A DNA stretch of 64,000 nt from Bacteroidota bacterium (GCA_016712665.1 JADJQP010000003.1:248001-312000); one strand, 5' to 3'; positions 46,875-56,373 are shown, counted from the stretch's first letter. Notes: generated by a model from the letters alone, not told the origin. Translations and numbers: made by a program.

Positions 46875-48056
46875 TTAATTTTCTATTGTCGCTAATTTGG
46901 AAAGAAGTAAATCTTTCAGTTCCGTTAGCTTTTGGCTTTCTAATGAAATCATATCTTTGTGTAGAAACAACTTGCTCATTTGTTTTTCAAAATCTTGGAG
47001 TAATTTATCTCCAGGTACAACAATCTGAAAATCTTCAATTTCTGATTTCGTAATTGCTTCTCTCGTAGATCCTGATTGGCTGATACCCAACAATGCATTT
47101 TTACTATCAGTTGAACAAAGATTCAAGAGCAGGTAAAATGAAATATTCAAATTACTATCTGGTCTAATTATCATAACATGCTGATTAACCCTTGCAGGTA
47201 AAACATTTTTAGGTACCATACTACAACGAGCAACAGAAACACCTGTTATATTGAATAGAATATCACTTTCTTTGACTTCAACATTTTTCAACTTATCTGC
47301 TTGTTCAAGACTAATAAAAGCTAAATCTTGAAATGAAAAATTGTAATCAAAAATATTAGTGCTTCTAATCAGTGATATACCAGAAGTAAAATAACTTTCC
47401 TTTCCTCCTGTTGGAGTTGAGCCACTTCCAATTTTTGTACATACATCTTTTAGTTTTTCAACTCTCCACCCATCTGGCAAATTCTCAATATCAATTCCCT
47501 CCACAAACCACTCCCTATAAATCGCCTGTGCGGTTTCTTCGAGTTTTTGTATCAGTTGTTGGTTAAGGTCTATACGGTTTTGTATTATGTTGTATTCTTT
47601 TACTATTTCTTTTTGTTTGTCTGGATGAGGAATGGGTAGCTGTAAATTTTCAAAATCTTCCCATTCCAAACTACCTCTTACTCCTCCAACAGCGTGAAAA
47701 CAAGCCTCACGGTCAAATTCAGAACGTGTAAACCACATCATTAAATATTCAGGTAAAAGTTCTTTTGGGTCTTTTACTTCAAAAATTGGATAGGCTTGTG
47801 AAATAATTGCTTCATCAACTACTTGCAACAAAGCAACTGGCATTTTTTTATCACGCCTTACTTGCATTGTGCTACAAGCAAACTGATTTTTACGAATAAT
47901 TTTATAATTCTCCATATCTGTTCCAATAATATTGGCAACAGAAGGAATAAACTGTTTTGAAATACTTAAACCCAAAAGCTGTTTTACTTGCAGCCCTTTA
48001 TTTCGTTCATCAACAAGCCTGATATGTTCACCAATTTTTTTATAATTTAATTTCAT
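46875..48056 (-). CDS. hsdS: Type I restriction-modification specificity subunit
   Basis: 393 residues with two target-recognition domains and their coiled-coil spacers: LEWEDFENLQLPIPHPDKQKEIVKEYNIIQNRIDLNQQLIQKLEETAQAIYREWFV near residue 130-185, and KSEIEDFQIVVPG...LTELKDLLLSKLATIEN at the end. The second domain starts GWRVEKLKDVCTKIGSGSTPTG. HsdS gives the DNA recognition of the complex. The ATG at 48056 lies within a displaced copy of the hsdM 3' end. Confidence 0.9.
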   Translation of the reverse strand: MKLNYKKIGEHIRLVDERNKGLQVKQLLGLSISKQFIPSVANIIGTDMENYKIIRKNQFACSTMQVRRDKKMPVALLQVVDEAIISQAYPIFEVKDPKELLPEYLMMWFTRSEFDREACFHAVGGVRGSLEWEDFENLQLPIPHPDKQKEIVKEYNIIQNRIDLNQQLIQKLEETAQAIYREWFVEGIDIENLPDGWRVEKLKDVCTKIGSGSTPTGGKESYFTSGISLIRSTNIFDYNFSFQDLAFISLEQADKLKNVEVKESDILFNITGVSVARCSMVPKNVLPARVNQHVMIIRPDSNLNISFYLLLNLCSTDSKNALLGISQSGSTREAITKSEIEDFQIVVPGDKLLQDFEKQMSKLFLHKDMISLESQKLTELKDLLLSKLATIEN

Positions 48057-48137
48057 GCCCCAATTCTTTAATTATAGTCTGAACACGATTACTTGATTTC
48101 GTGATTTTCAGGATTTCTATTTCTCTAAATATTCTCA

Positions 48138-48187
48138 TTTTTTAATCTTTTGCATCTTGCAATTTTTTAATCTTTTACATCTTGTAA
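48138..48187. repeat. Two 25-bp tandem repeats
   Basis: Units 48138-48162 and 48163-48187 (TTTTTTAATCTTTT(G/A)CATCTTG(C/T)AA) differ at two positions; a third partial unit TCTTTTAATCG runs into the internal inverted-repeat copy. Confidence 0.8.
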
Positions 48188-48191
48188 TCTT

Positions 48192-48619
48192 TTAATCGTG
48201 TTCAGACTTTTTTCCATGTGTCGGATTTACAAGATCTTTATTGTAAACCCTTTTAAAATCTAAACTTTTACCACCAAAGTTGATTAACAAACCGTCAGCA
48301 ATATTATATGCTTCACAGTAGTTAATGGCTTGTGCTTTATGTACATCTTCTAATTTTTCAATTGCTTTAATTTCTACCATAACTTTTCCTTCTACAAAAA
48401 ATCAACTCTTCTCGTTCCAATTTCTTCCTCTCTATAAAAAATTTGCATCTCTTTTTCCCGTTCAAATTCCAATCCTGCTAAACGCATTTCAATTGACAAA
48501 GCACGTTGATATATCACTTCTTGAAAACCGTTTCCCAAAATCCGATGTACTTGCATTGCACAACCGATTATTTTGTGCGTTAATTCATTTATATTTTCTT
48601 TCTTAATCTTGTCCATCAT
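48192..48619 (-). pseudogene. GxxExxY protein, one frameshift
   Basis: Frame one (48619-48392) reads INELTHKIIGCAMQVHRILGNGFQEVIYQRALSIEM, containing the GxxExxY motif, then REEEIGTRRVDF. Frame two (to 48192) continues VEGKVMVEIKAIEKLEDVHKAQAINYCEAY. Adding one A to the A6 run 48396-48401 (plus strand) joins them (about 142 residues). The family has a PD-(D/E)xK-like nuclease core (RVDF...VEIKA), but its role is unknown. It sits alone inside the inverted-repeat cassette. Confidence 0.8.
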
Positions 48620-48638
48620 TTAATCTTTTTAATCGTAT

Positions 48639-50261
48639 TCAGACAATGATTTTATACCCCAATTCCTCAAACACTTTTAGCAAATCTTCTTTCGATTGGG
48701 CTTCGGCTTTTAGCAAGTCGGCAAACTCGCTTTTCAGTGATTGCATTTTTTCATCAAAGTCAATATTTTCATCACGATTTATAAACTCAATATACTTGCT
48801 TGGTACAAGGCTAAAATCTTTCTTTTCTATTTCATCAAATGTAGCACTATAACAATATTCAGGTATATTTTTATAATCATTGTTTATTTGTTGCCAATTA
48901 TGTAATGTATTTGCAACATCTTTAATATGCGTTTCATTAAATTGAATAAATTTCTTTTCAAAAGGTTCACCAATTTGTCTTAAATCTAAAAATAATATTT
49001 CTCTTTGTCGGTCTCTATAATTTCGTACTTCATCACCAATACTTCTCGTGTGTGCTTTTTTGTTTTTATTCAAAATCCAAAGCGTTACACTAATGTTTGT
49101 AGTGTAAAACATATCTTGTGGCAATACTAAAATAGCTTCCACCAAATTATTTTCAATGAGCTTTCTGCGTATTTTGTATTCTTCGCCACCTCCACTCAAA
49201 GCACCATTTGCCAATATAAAACCTGCAATGCCATTGTCAGAAAGTTTAGAAACCATATTCAAAATCCAACCATAATTGGCGTTGCTTTTCGGTGGTACAT
49301 CATACCCTCTCCAACGTGGGTCGTCTTTGAGTTCGTTTTCGGCACGCCAGTCTTTTTGGTTAAAGGGCGGATTCGCCATGATGTAATCAGCTTTCAGGTC
49401 TTTGTGTTGGTCGTCTGCAAAGGTGTCTGCTGCTTTTTCGCCAAGGTTGCCACTAATGCCTCGTATGGCAAGGTTCATCTTTGCCAGTTTGTAAGTCGTA
49501 TTGGTGTATTCCTGTCCGTAAATAGAAATTTCTTTTTTGTTGCCGTGGTGTGCTTCTATAAACTTAATACTCTGTACAAACATACCACCCGAACCACAAG
49601 CAGGATCATAGATAATACCTTTGTAAGGTTCAATCATTTCGGCTATCAGGTTTACAATACTTTTAGGTGTATAAAATTCTCCTTTGCCTTTTCCTTCTGC
49701 CAATGCAAATTTTGAAAGGAAGTATTCATACACTTTGCCAACTACATCTTGTTTTGGGTCTTTGGTGGTGTCAATATCGTTAATGGTATCGAGCAGTGAA
49801 GCAAGTTTGGTTACATCCAAACCCAAACGAGAAAAGTAATTGTCGGGCAAAGCACCGCGTAGGGCTTTGTTGTTTTTCTCAATGGTATGCAAAGCAGTGT
49901 CAATGAGTAAGGCAATGTCATTTTGTTTGGCTCTTTTTATCAAATAACTCCAACGGCTAGTTTCTTCTAAAAAGAATACATTGTTCATGTTGTAGAACTC
50001 TGGCATTTCTATATACTTCTCTTTTCCTTCGGCCATAAGTTTGGCTCGGTGGTCTTCAAACTTGTCGCTGGCAAACTTTAAAAATATCAGTCCCAATACA
50101 ACGTGTTTGTATTCGGCAGGCTCAACGCTTCCTCTCAATTTATTAGCAGCTTCCCAAAGGGTCACTTCAATTGCTTTTTCTTTTGTTTGCTCACGCTTTG
50201 TTAGTTTTTTCAAAGGTGTTTGCGAACCTCCGTTGTCGGTTTCTTTTTTTGCTTTAGCCAT
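48639..50261 (-). CDS. hsdM: Type I restriction-modification methyltransferase subunit
   Basis: 540 residues from the ATG at 50261 (an upstream start at 50348 is less likely, since MAKAKKETDNG is a common N-terminus). SAM motif I DPACGSGGMFVQ is near residue 218, the catalytic NPPFNQKDW near 294. The N-terminal helical HsdM_N domain (LWEAANKLRGSVEPAEYKHVVLGLIFLKFASDKF) is complete. It methylates adenine within the HsdS target. The end GYKIIV and stop are formed at the inverted repeat of the GxxExxY cassette; a related IIKELGHEIKL reading lies just upstream of hsdS. Confidence 0.93.
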   Translation of the reverse strand: MAKAKKETDNGGSQTPLKKLTKREQTKEKAIEVTLWEAANKLRGSVEPAEYKHVVLGLIFLKFASDKFEDHRAKLMAEGKEKYIEMPEFYNMNNVFFLEETSRWSYLIKRAKQNDIALLIDTALHTIEKNNKALRGALPDNYFSRLGLDVTKLASLLDTINDIDTTKDPKQDVVGKVYEYFLSKFALAEGKGKGEFYTPKSIVNLIAEMIEPYKGIIYDPACGSGGMFVQSIKFIEAHHGNKKEISIYGQEYTNTTYKLAKMNLAIRGISGNLGEKAADTFADDQHKDLKADYIMANPPFNQKDWRAENELKDDPRWRGYDVPPKSNANYGWILNMVSKLSDNGIAGFILANGALSGGGEEYKIRRKLIENNLVEAILVLPQDMFYTTNISVTLWILNKNKKAHTRSIGDEVRNYRDRQREILFLDLRQIGEPFEKKFIQFNETHIKDVANTLHNWQQINNDYKNIPEYCYSATFDEIEKKDFSLVPSKYIEFINRDENIDFDEKMQSLKSEFADLLKAEAQSKEDLLKVFEELGYKIIV

Positions 50262-50422
50262 ACAATTTGATCTTTCAGTGTCTAATTCTGTAAAACACGA
50301 ATCTACAAAAAACCATGAAAAGATTTTATGTAAATTAGTATATGGCAAACCTGCGTTTATAAACGAACATTTTATTCCATTTTTTGGATTACGCCGTCGT
50401 TGGTATTATGATAATCCCTCCC

Positions 50423-50962
50423 CTACGGTAAAATAGTAATCGGACAGTACGCCTTCACCCAGGCATACAATTCGTCGATTTCAAAATCGGAAACGGCGAT
50501 GCATCCTACGGTCCAGTCGGTATTTAGGAACTCACGTTCCTGGTATTTTTGATGCTTGTTGGGGAATCCATGAATTTTGATATCGCCACCGGGTAATTTA
50601 TTTTGATTGATGGCCGATAAGGAATCACTCATGGAGGGATAGGAGATGCCCAAATTGGCATGATAGGAACTTTCGCGGCTTCGGGTGTGGATGATATACT
50701 GCCCCTCGGGTGTTTTCAAATCGCCCTCAAATTGCTTGGGGCCTATGGGTTCCATACCCAAGGAAATCATATACTTTTTTACTTTGTTGCCGGCATGATA
50801 GGTTTGCATCTCCCGCTTTGATTTATACACTACAATGCTGTCGATGGAATCTTTCACCTCTACAAAGGTTTCAAAATAATTGTCGCGTCGATGGCTATCC
50901 TGCGCGCAACTTATCAGCGCACTACATAACAATAAAAAATTGCAAATGGTTTCAAGGCTCAC
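50423..50962 (-). CDS. L,D-transpeptidase (YkuD) family lipoprotein
   Basis: About 179 residues from a GTG at 50962, chosen because it gives a lipoprotein signal (LETICNFLLLCSALISC); the frame is open to 51076. The YkuD catalytic region HGFPNKHQKYQEREFLNTDWTVGCIAVSD has the conserved His and the nucleophile Cys (GCIAVS). Upstream VYKSKREMQTYHAGNKVKKYMISLG fits the domain's start. These enzymes form 3-3 cross-links or anchor proteins to peptidoglycan in the periplasm. Monocistronic. Confidence 0.8.
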   Translation of the reverse strand: MSLETICNFLLLCSALISCAQDSHRRDNYFETFVEVKDSIDSIVVYKSKREMQTYHAGNKVKKYMISLGMEPIGPKQFEGDLKTPEGQYIIHTRSRESSYHANLGISYPSMSDSLSAINQNKLPGGDIKIHGFPNKHQKYQEREFLNTDWTVGCIAVSDFEIDELYAWVKAYCPITILP

Positions 50963-51198
50963 AAATGAATCACAAAAATAAAAAGGGAACGGTAGTATTT
51001 TGTTAAATTTAGGAGTGGCTTCGCAGATGGTATTGGAGGCCCCTACTAAGAATGCATCTACTCCCGAATGAATCATTGGAATTACTTAATCTCTGAATAA
51101 GGGGACGGGTGAGCTAAACGCAAAACACACTAGCATTTTATTTCATAAAATCCAATTGCGTAATTTGGGTTTATATTTACTCACTGAATTTCTAAATT

Positions 51199-52257
51199 AT
51201 GGCAAGCGGTTTCCCTCCCAAATATTCGGAGGATTTTGTACAATCTTATCTTACCCCATCACAGTTTTTGATGCTCTGCCTGTATACCGCGCAGGAATTG
51301 CAATGGGATGTGCATTACATCAGCAACAGGGGCATTATAGCCGGCACGCAAAACGGTCTATGGAAGTTTAATGCCGAAATCAAAATCACCATTCAGTCAC
51401 AAACCGCTACTATACAAAGCAGCTCTACCGGTAACGAAATGTTTGACTTAGGGAAAAACAAAAAACAGGTCAAACAATTTGTCGAAAAATTTGCAGCGGT
51501 AAAAAAAACCTATGCTTACCATACTCTCGACGAAAATTACGAATTCATTCGAGAACGACTGGTGGCAGATGAACAAGATCTATTGCGATTACCTGAGCCC
51601 GGCGGTTTGGATATTTTTAAAGATTTTATCGCCATTTTTAAACCTACCCACAATTACTATTTTACACCCATACTACTCAATCTGAATATCCTGATTTTTC
51701 TGGCGATGCTCGTCAGCGGTGTGGATGCCATGAGCCCCGATATTCATAGTTTGTTGCAATGGGGTGCTAACTACAAACCACTTACCATAAAAGGTCAGTG
51801 GTGGCGTTTACTCAGCTCGTGTTTTATTCATATCGGACTGATACATCTCCTACTAAATATGTATGCCCTCCTCTTTATTGGTTTGATGCTGGAACCTCTA
51901 TTGGGCAAAACGAGATTTATAGTGACGTATCTACTCACCGGTATTATTGCCAGTAGTACCAGTTTGTGGTGGCATGATGTCTCCGTTAGTGCCGGTGCAT
52001 CGGGTGCCATATTTGGGATGTATGGCGTCTTTCTGGCCCTGCTCACCACCCCTCTCGTGGAAAAATCTACACGTAGACCCCTATTCATCAGTATTGCCAT
52101 TTACATCGTATATAATTTGGCAAGTGGCTTAAAAGAAGGAGTCGACAATGCAGCACATATTGGTGGCATCCTAAGCGGTATCTTGTTCGGCTATCTAATG
52201 TTGCCCGGTCTGCGAAAAAAGAAACGTGTAGAGGAAATCGATTCAATTGACTCGTAA
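51199..52257 (+). CDS. Rhomboid family intramembrane serine protease
   Basis: 352 residues. The N-terminal 140 residues are soluble (a domain common in Bacteroidota rhomboids), then about six membrane segments. Catalytic Ser in SAGASGAIFGMYG near residue 265 and His in DNAAHIGGILSG near 319 form the dyad; HIGLIHLLLNMYALLFIG supplies the HxxxN-like oxyanion helix. It cleaves membrane proteins within the inner membrane; targets unknown. Confidence 0.88.
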   Translation: MASGFPPKYSEDFVQSYLTPSQFLMLCLYTAQELQWDVHYISNRGIIAGTQNGLWKFNAEIKITIQSQTATIQSSSTGNEMFDLGKNKKQVKQFVEKFAAVKKTYAYHTLDENYEFIRERLVADEQDLLRLPEPGGLDIFKDFIAIFKPTHNYYFTPILLNLNILIFLAMLVSGVDAMSPDIHSLLQWGANYKPLTIKGQWWRLLSSCFIHIGLIHLLLNMYALLFIGLMLEPLLGKTRFIVTYLLTGIIASSTSLWWHDVSVSAGASGAIFGMYGVFLALLTTPLVEKSTRRPLFISIAIYIVYNLASGLKEGVDNAAHIGGILSGILFGYLMLPGLRKKKRVEEIDSIDS

Positions 52258-52346
52258 CCACTCTTTCTTTATCTGCTTCATAGCTGTTCTGTAGGCTTCC
52301 AAATAACAAGCCTCCATTTTACTGGATATATAATCCGTTTTTAAAG

Positions 52347-52354
52347 TATATTTG
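52347..52354 (+). promoter_or_regulatory. Bacteroidota -7 promoter box TATATTTG before lemA
   Basis: TATATTTG matches TAnnTTTG and lies 26 bases before the lemA ATG at 52381. Confidence 0.5.
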
Positions 52355-52380
52355 ATTCAACTTTTAAATCAAAAATAACT

Positions 52381-52932
52381 ATGACTTCATTACTCGTCCT
52401 TGGCGGTATTCTTATTCTTGCTGCCTTTTTTATTATTTCGGTATATAACAGTCTCACCAAAGCTCGCATTCTGGTAAAAGAAGCCTGGAGTGGCATCGGC
52501 TCCTATTTACAACAACGCAACGATGTAATACCCAATATGGTGTAAACTGTAAAAAGGTATGCCGGACATGAAAACAATACATTAATTGAAGTAACCAAAT
52601 GGCGCAATAAAAGTGCCATGGCCTCCTCCCCTGCCGAACAAAATGAGGCCAACACAGGACTCAACAAAGCCTTGATTGACCTGTACCAAGTGAGTGAAAA
52701 TTATCCGGAATTGAAAGCCAATCAAAATTTTTTAAAACTGCAGGAAGACCTTGCGGCCATAGAAGAAAAAATAAATACCAGCCGACGCTATTATAACGGA
52801 ACCGTAAGAGAATTCAATCAGAATCGAGCAGTGTTTCCCAAAAATATGGTGGCCGGTCTATTCGGATTTGCCGATGAGGTGTTTTTCAAAGAAGATGAAG
52901 CAGCACATACGGCCCCCAAAATTAGTTTTTAA
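52381..52932 (+). pseudogene. lemA: LemA family protein with an in-frame stop
   Basis: The ATG at 52381 gives a membrane anchor (LLVLGGILILAAFFIISVYNSL) and the LemA start (KEAWSGIGSYLQQRNDVIPNMV). A TAA then interrupts at 52543-52545 where the family normally has Glu or Lys (PNLVxxV). The same frame continues TVKRYAGHENNTLIEVTKWRNKS, then LKANQNFLKLQEDLAAIEEKINTSRRYYNGTVREFN, a complete LemA of about 183 residues. A single G-to-T change of GAA would explain it; it is not a homopolymer indel. Followed by the usual DUF2207 partner. Confidence 0.8.
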
Positions 52933-52944
52933 ATACAGAAACAA

Positions 52945-55077
52945 ATGCTAGGCATGATAAAGTATCTGTGGTTTCTCGTTTCCTTTTTACTCGTAAGTTG
53001 TATTTCACAGGCTAGGGAACGGTTGTATAATACCATGGCTGATAAATTGTTTACAGATTCAGCTTATCATTCCCTTTTAAAAAAACAATGTCAAAAAGTA
53101 GTTCAGGAAAATGGCACCGCGGCTATTCATTTCGAATCGAATTACGCCATTTATCGAGATAGTATCATTTCGCTTTCGCAGACTCTTATTGAAAAAAAAT
53201 TCAATGAAATCGAAACGAAGTGTAAAGGCCAAAAAATAAAAGATAAACTGGCGATGCAGCTCTTTGAGAAAGCACTCAATCAGGCTGTAGTAGTAACACT
53301 CAGCAAAAACCAATCGCTCCGAAATGCCCTTTCCGCAAAAGATTTGAATGACCGAATTCTTTCTTTTGATAGTAAAATAAACATTCAACAAGACGGCACC
53401 CTTGATGTAATGGAAACGATTACGATTGCAAACTTCAGCGACGAAAATAGCAACAACACCATCCAACGAGGCATTACCAGAGATTTTCCAACAAGGTATA
53501 CAAGCCCTAAAGGATTTATTAGCACTGTACCCTTTACCTTGCACTCCATAAGCAGAAACGGAGAAATAGAAAATTTCCACACCGAAAAACTGAGTAATGG
53601 ATTGCGCATATTTTGCGGCAAAAGGGAAGCCTTTCTCGAGGATGGAATTCATACCTATGTTATACGCTACAGCACCGCCAAACAACTCAAATTCCATTCC
53701 CCATTCGACGAGTTCTATTGGAATGTTAGTGGCAATGGTTGGAGTTTTTCGATCGATAAAGCCTCTTGCGAAATTTACTTTCCTGCAGGGGCAAGCATTA
53801 TCGACCGGCAATGTTATACTGGGTTACAAGGCGAACAAAAACACGATTGCAACTATAGCAACACGGGCGAAAATCAAATAAAATTCTATACCAATAAACG
53901 ACTGAACCCGTATCAGGGATTGACCATATCGGTATCTGTAAAGAAAGGAATTTTACAAGAGGAAAGCCATTTCAATCAATTCAAAAGTTTTGTTGTAGAC
54001 AATAAAGCAATAGCGGGTTTAGTGTTGTTTGTGATACTACTCTTCCTTTCATTATATTTCCATTGGAAAAAAGTGGGCAAAGATCCGGAACAAGGGGTAG
54101 TGATACCTGAGTTTACACCGCCCGATGGTTTGTCACCTGCTGATGTAGGATATATCTATCATCAAGAATACAATGACAAACTACTATCTGCAGCATTGAT
54201 AGATTTAGCAGTACAAAAAAAATTGCAAATTGAGGTGGAACGTGAGGGGATTCTCTTTAAATCAAACGTCTATACCTTTTCTGCACCCGAATTACAGAAG
54301 GATTCCGAAATACCCAGAGATTATGAAATGTATACCCAGTATGGCTTTGATGCCTCCGATTTATTTGGAATGAAAATTGAAAGAGGAAGCTACAATCCCG
54401 CCTTTTCAAAAATCAGCACCAGTTTTAAAAATAATATGGATGCTGCAATTCTAACTAAGAAAAAAGATCAAACAGAAAAGGGATTTTTATCTTTAAATCA
54501 AGACTATATCGGGATAGGCCTTTTTCTGCTCATCTTGGCAATCATTGGCAGTTTTATTTACATCACCATCGTACAACCGCCAGGGCTTAGCATCCTGTAC
54601 ATAATCGTTTTATTAGCCATCGGAATGGCCATTCAAATTTTCTTTATGAAAATTATTAAAGCCTATTCGGCAAAGGGTCGCAAGATGGCCGACAAAATAC
54701 TCGGATTTAAAATGTATATGGAAACCACCGAGAAAAATGTTTTAGATAGGTTGAATCCTCCCGAAGATAATATCCAATTATTTGAAAAATACCTTCCGTA
54801 TGCCATCGCTTTGGGAATTGAAAATAAATGGTCAGATCGCTTTAAAGGAATTGTAGAACAAGCCCTCAACGGGGGGTATCAACCGTCCTATTACAAGATG
54901 AGTCAGCACGGTAGTTTTTCAGAAAGTTCCCAATCCTTTGCATCCGCATTTGGTAGTGGCTTATCAAATACCGTTTCTTCAGCATCTACACCACCAAGTA
55001 GTAACAGTAGCAGTGGAAGCGGTGGTGGCGGATCGTCCGGCGGCGGAGGAGGTGGCGGTGGCGGTGGCGGCTGGTAA
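52945..55077 (+). CDS. DUF2207 membrane protein, LemA partner
   Basis: 710 residues. Signal peptide or anchor (YLWFLVSFLLVSCISQAR), a 190-residue helical segment, the DUF2207 ectodomain (INIQQDGTLDVMETITI, TRDFPTRYTSP, HTYVIRYSTAKQLKFH), membrane segments near residues 350 and 520-570, and a glycine-rich end GGGG...GGGGGW. The family is regularly encoded with LemA. Inner-membrane, function unknown. It begins 13 bases after lemA and is probably co-transcribed. Confidence 0.82.
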   Translation: MLGMIKYLWFLVSFLLVSCISQARERLYNTMADKLFTDSAYHSLLKKQCQKVVQENGTAAIHFESNYAIYRDSIISLSQTLIEKKFNEIETKCKGQKIKDKLAMQLFEKALNQAVVVTLSKNQSLRNALSAKDLNDRILSFDSKINIQQDGTLDVMETITIANFSDENSNNTIQRGITRDFPTRYTSPKGFISTVPFTLHSISRNGEIENFHTEKLSNGLRIFCGKREAFLEDGIHTYVIRYSTAKQLKFHSPFDEFYWNVSGNGWSFSIDKASCEIYFPAGASIIDRQCYTGLQGEQKHDCNYSNTGENQIKFYTNKRLNPYQGLTISVSVKKGILQEESHFNQFKSFVVDNKAIAGLVLFVILLFLSLYFHWKKVGKDPEQGVVIPEFTPPDGLSPADVGYIYHQEYNDKLLSAALIDLAVQKKLQIEVEREGILFKSNVYTFSAPELQKDSEIPRDYEMYTQYGFDASDLFGMKIERGSYNPAFSKISTSFKNNMDAAILTKKKDQTEKGFLSLNQDYIGIGLFLLILAIIGSFIYITIVQPPGLSILYIIVLLAIGMAIQIFFMKIIKAYSAKGRKMADKILGFKMYMETTEKNVLDRLNPPEDNIQLFEKYLPYAIALGIENKWSDRFKGIVEQALNGGYQPSYYKMSQHGSFSESSQSFASAFGSGLSNTVSSASTPPSSNSSSGSGGGGSSGGGGGGGGGGGW

Positions 55078-55108
55078 TTTTTTCGAAATTCCGAAAGCAA
55101 TTTTAAAC

Positions 55109-55116
55109 TACATTTG
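55109..55116 (+). promoter_or_regulatory. Bacteroidota -7 promoter box TACATTTG before cinA
   Basis: TACATTTG fits TAnnTTTG seven bases before the ATG at 55123, implying a very short leader. Confidence 0.4.
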
Positions 55117-55122
55117 ACTCTT

Positions 55123-56373
55123 ATGACAACTGAATTGAAACAAACCTTCTGCTCCATTATTACCATTGGTGATGAATTGCTGATTGGTCAAACCATCGAT
55201 ACCAATTCGGCCTGGATTGCACAGCAGTTGAATCCAATAGGCATACCGGTAAAAAGACGAATTGCCGTAGGTGATAACAAACAAGAAATTTTGGATGCAT
55301 TGGAGCGGGAACGAAACGATTCGGATATTATTATTATCACCGGTGGTTTAGGACCCACCTCAGACGATATTACCAAACCTGTTTTGTGCGAGTACTTTAA
55401 TAGCGGATTAATAGAAAATGCCGCGGTATTAAAACATATTATGTCCTACTTTGATAAACGAAATAGACCCATGCTACAATCAAACCTGATGCAAGCAATG
55501 GTGCCCGAAGTTTGTGAGGTGCTATTTAATGAGGAAGGCACCGCACCTGGTATGCTATTTAAAGAAAAAGGCCAGGTAATCATTTCTTTGCCCGGTGTGC
55601 CCAATGAAATGCAGTATATCATTTCAACTCATGTATTGTCCTATTTACAAGCCAACTTCAAAACACCTAATTTTATCCATCGCACCTTAGTAACCTCCGG
55701 TGAGGGAGAAAGCTTTATTGCAGAACGATTAAAAGATTTTGAAGCTACCCTACCCCCGGAAATCAAATTAGCCTATCTGCCCAAAATAAATATTGTAAAA
55801 CTGCGACTTACCGCCACCGATATTGAAGAAGGCATATTAGAAACACATTTTCATCGTTTAAAGGAAATTCTTCACAATATCACTATCATAGATGCCGACC
55901 TCGAATTAGAATTCGTGCTAGGACAACTATTGGTACGCAATCAGAAAACCATTTCAGTTGCCGAAAGCTGCACCGGAGGCAGTATTGCGAGTAGAATTAC
56001 CTCCATCAAAGGCTCCTCCGCCTACTTTAAAGGGGGAATAGTTCCGTATAGTATTGAAAGCAAGCAAAATGTTTTGGAAGTATCCAAAGATACGATTGAT
56101 CGGTTTGGTGTGGTAAGCGAAGAAACGGTCATTGAAATGGCGCAAAAATGTAGAGAAAAATTTAAGTCGGACTTTGCGCTATCGGTAAGCGGTTACCTCG
56201 AAAAAAAGGACCATGATAATTCCGTTTGGATTGGCCTCAACAGTAGTAGCACCAAGCTCACAAAAAAAATAATCGCTCCCTACGATCGTGAAAAAAATAC
56301 GATACTGGTTGCAAATGCTGCATTAAACCTACTGCGACTATTTATTCTCAAGCAACTATCGGCAAGCTCCTAA
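55123..56373 (+). CDS. cinA: CinA: nicotinamide-nucleotide amidase / COG1058 protein
   Basis: 416 residues from the ATG at 55123. The N-terminal COG1058 molybdopterin-binding-like domain shows IITIGDELLIGQTIDTNSAWIA and ITGGLGPTSDDITK. The C-terminal PncC amidase domain shows VAESCTGGSIASRITSIKGSSAYFKGGIVPYSIESK near residue 280-316, with the catalytic Ser in AESCTGG. It salvages NMN to NaMN and hydrolyses ADP-ribose in related proteins. Confidence 0.9.
   Translation: MTTELKQTFCSIITIGDELLIGQTIDTNSAWIAQQLNPIGIPVKRRIAVGDNKQEILDALERERNDSDIIIITGGLGPTSDDITKPVLCEYFNSGLIENAAVLKHIMSYFDKRNRPMLQSNLMQAMVPEVCEVLFNEEGTAPGMLFKEKGQVIISLPGVPNEMQYIISTHVLSYLQANFKTPNFIHRTLVTSGEGESFIAERLKDFEATLPPEIKLAYLPKINIVKLRLTATDIEEGILETHFHRLKEILHNITIIDADLELEFVLGQLLVRNQKTISVAESCTGGSIASRITSIKGSSAYFKGGIVPYSIESKQNVLEVSKDTIDRFGVVSEETVIEMAQKCREKFKSDFALSVSGYLEKKDHDNSVWIGLNSSSTKLTKKIIAPYDREKNTILVANAALNLLRLFILKQLSASS

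Larger units (their letters stand above)
48077..48644. mobile_element. GxxExxY cassette bounded by 15-bp inverted repeats
   Basis: GTCTGAACACGATTA (48077-48091) and TAATCGTATTCAGAC (48630-48644) are inverted with one mismatch and enclose the GxxExxY gene. A third copy, TAATCGTGTTCAGACT, is internal (48193-48208). The right repeat supplies the last codon and stop (GTC TGA) of hsdM. The outside flanks ATTTCATGCCCCAATTC (from 48050) and ATTTTATACCCCAATTC (from 48650) resemble each other, as in a target duplication. Confidence 0.6.

Noticed and set aside
48138..48187. Tandem repeats near hsdS as a CRISPR array
   Set aside because: Only two 25-bp units with no spacers between them; they belong to the GxxExxY cassette end.
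53077..53811. 244-residue minus-strand frame opposite the DUF2207 gene
   Set aside because: A shadow of the plus-strand coding sequence; the plus-strand product has clear domains and this one has none.
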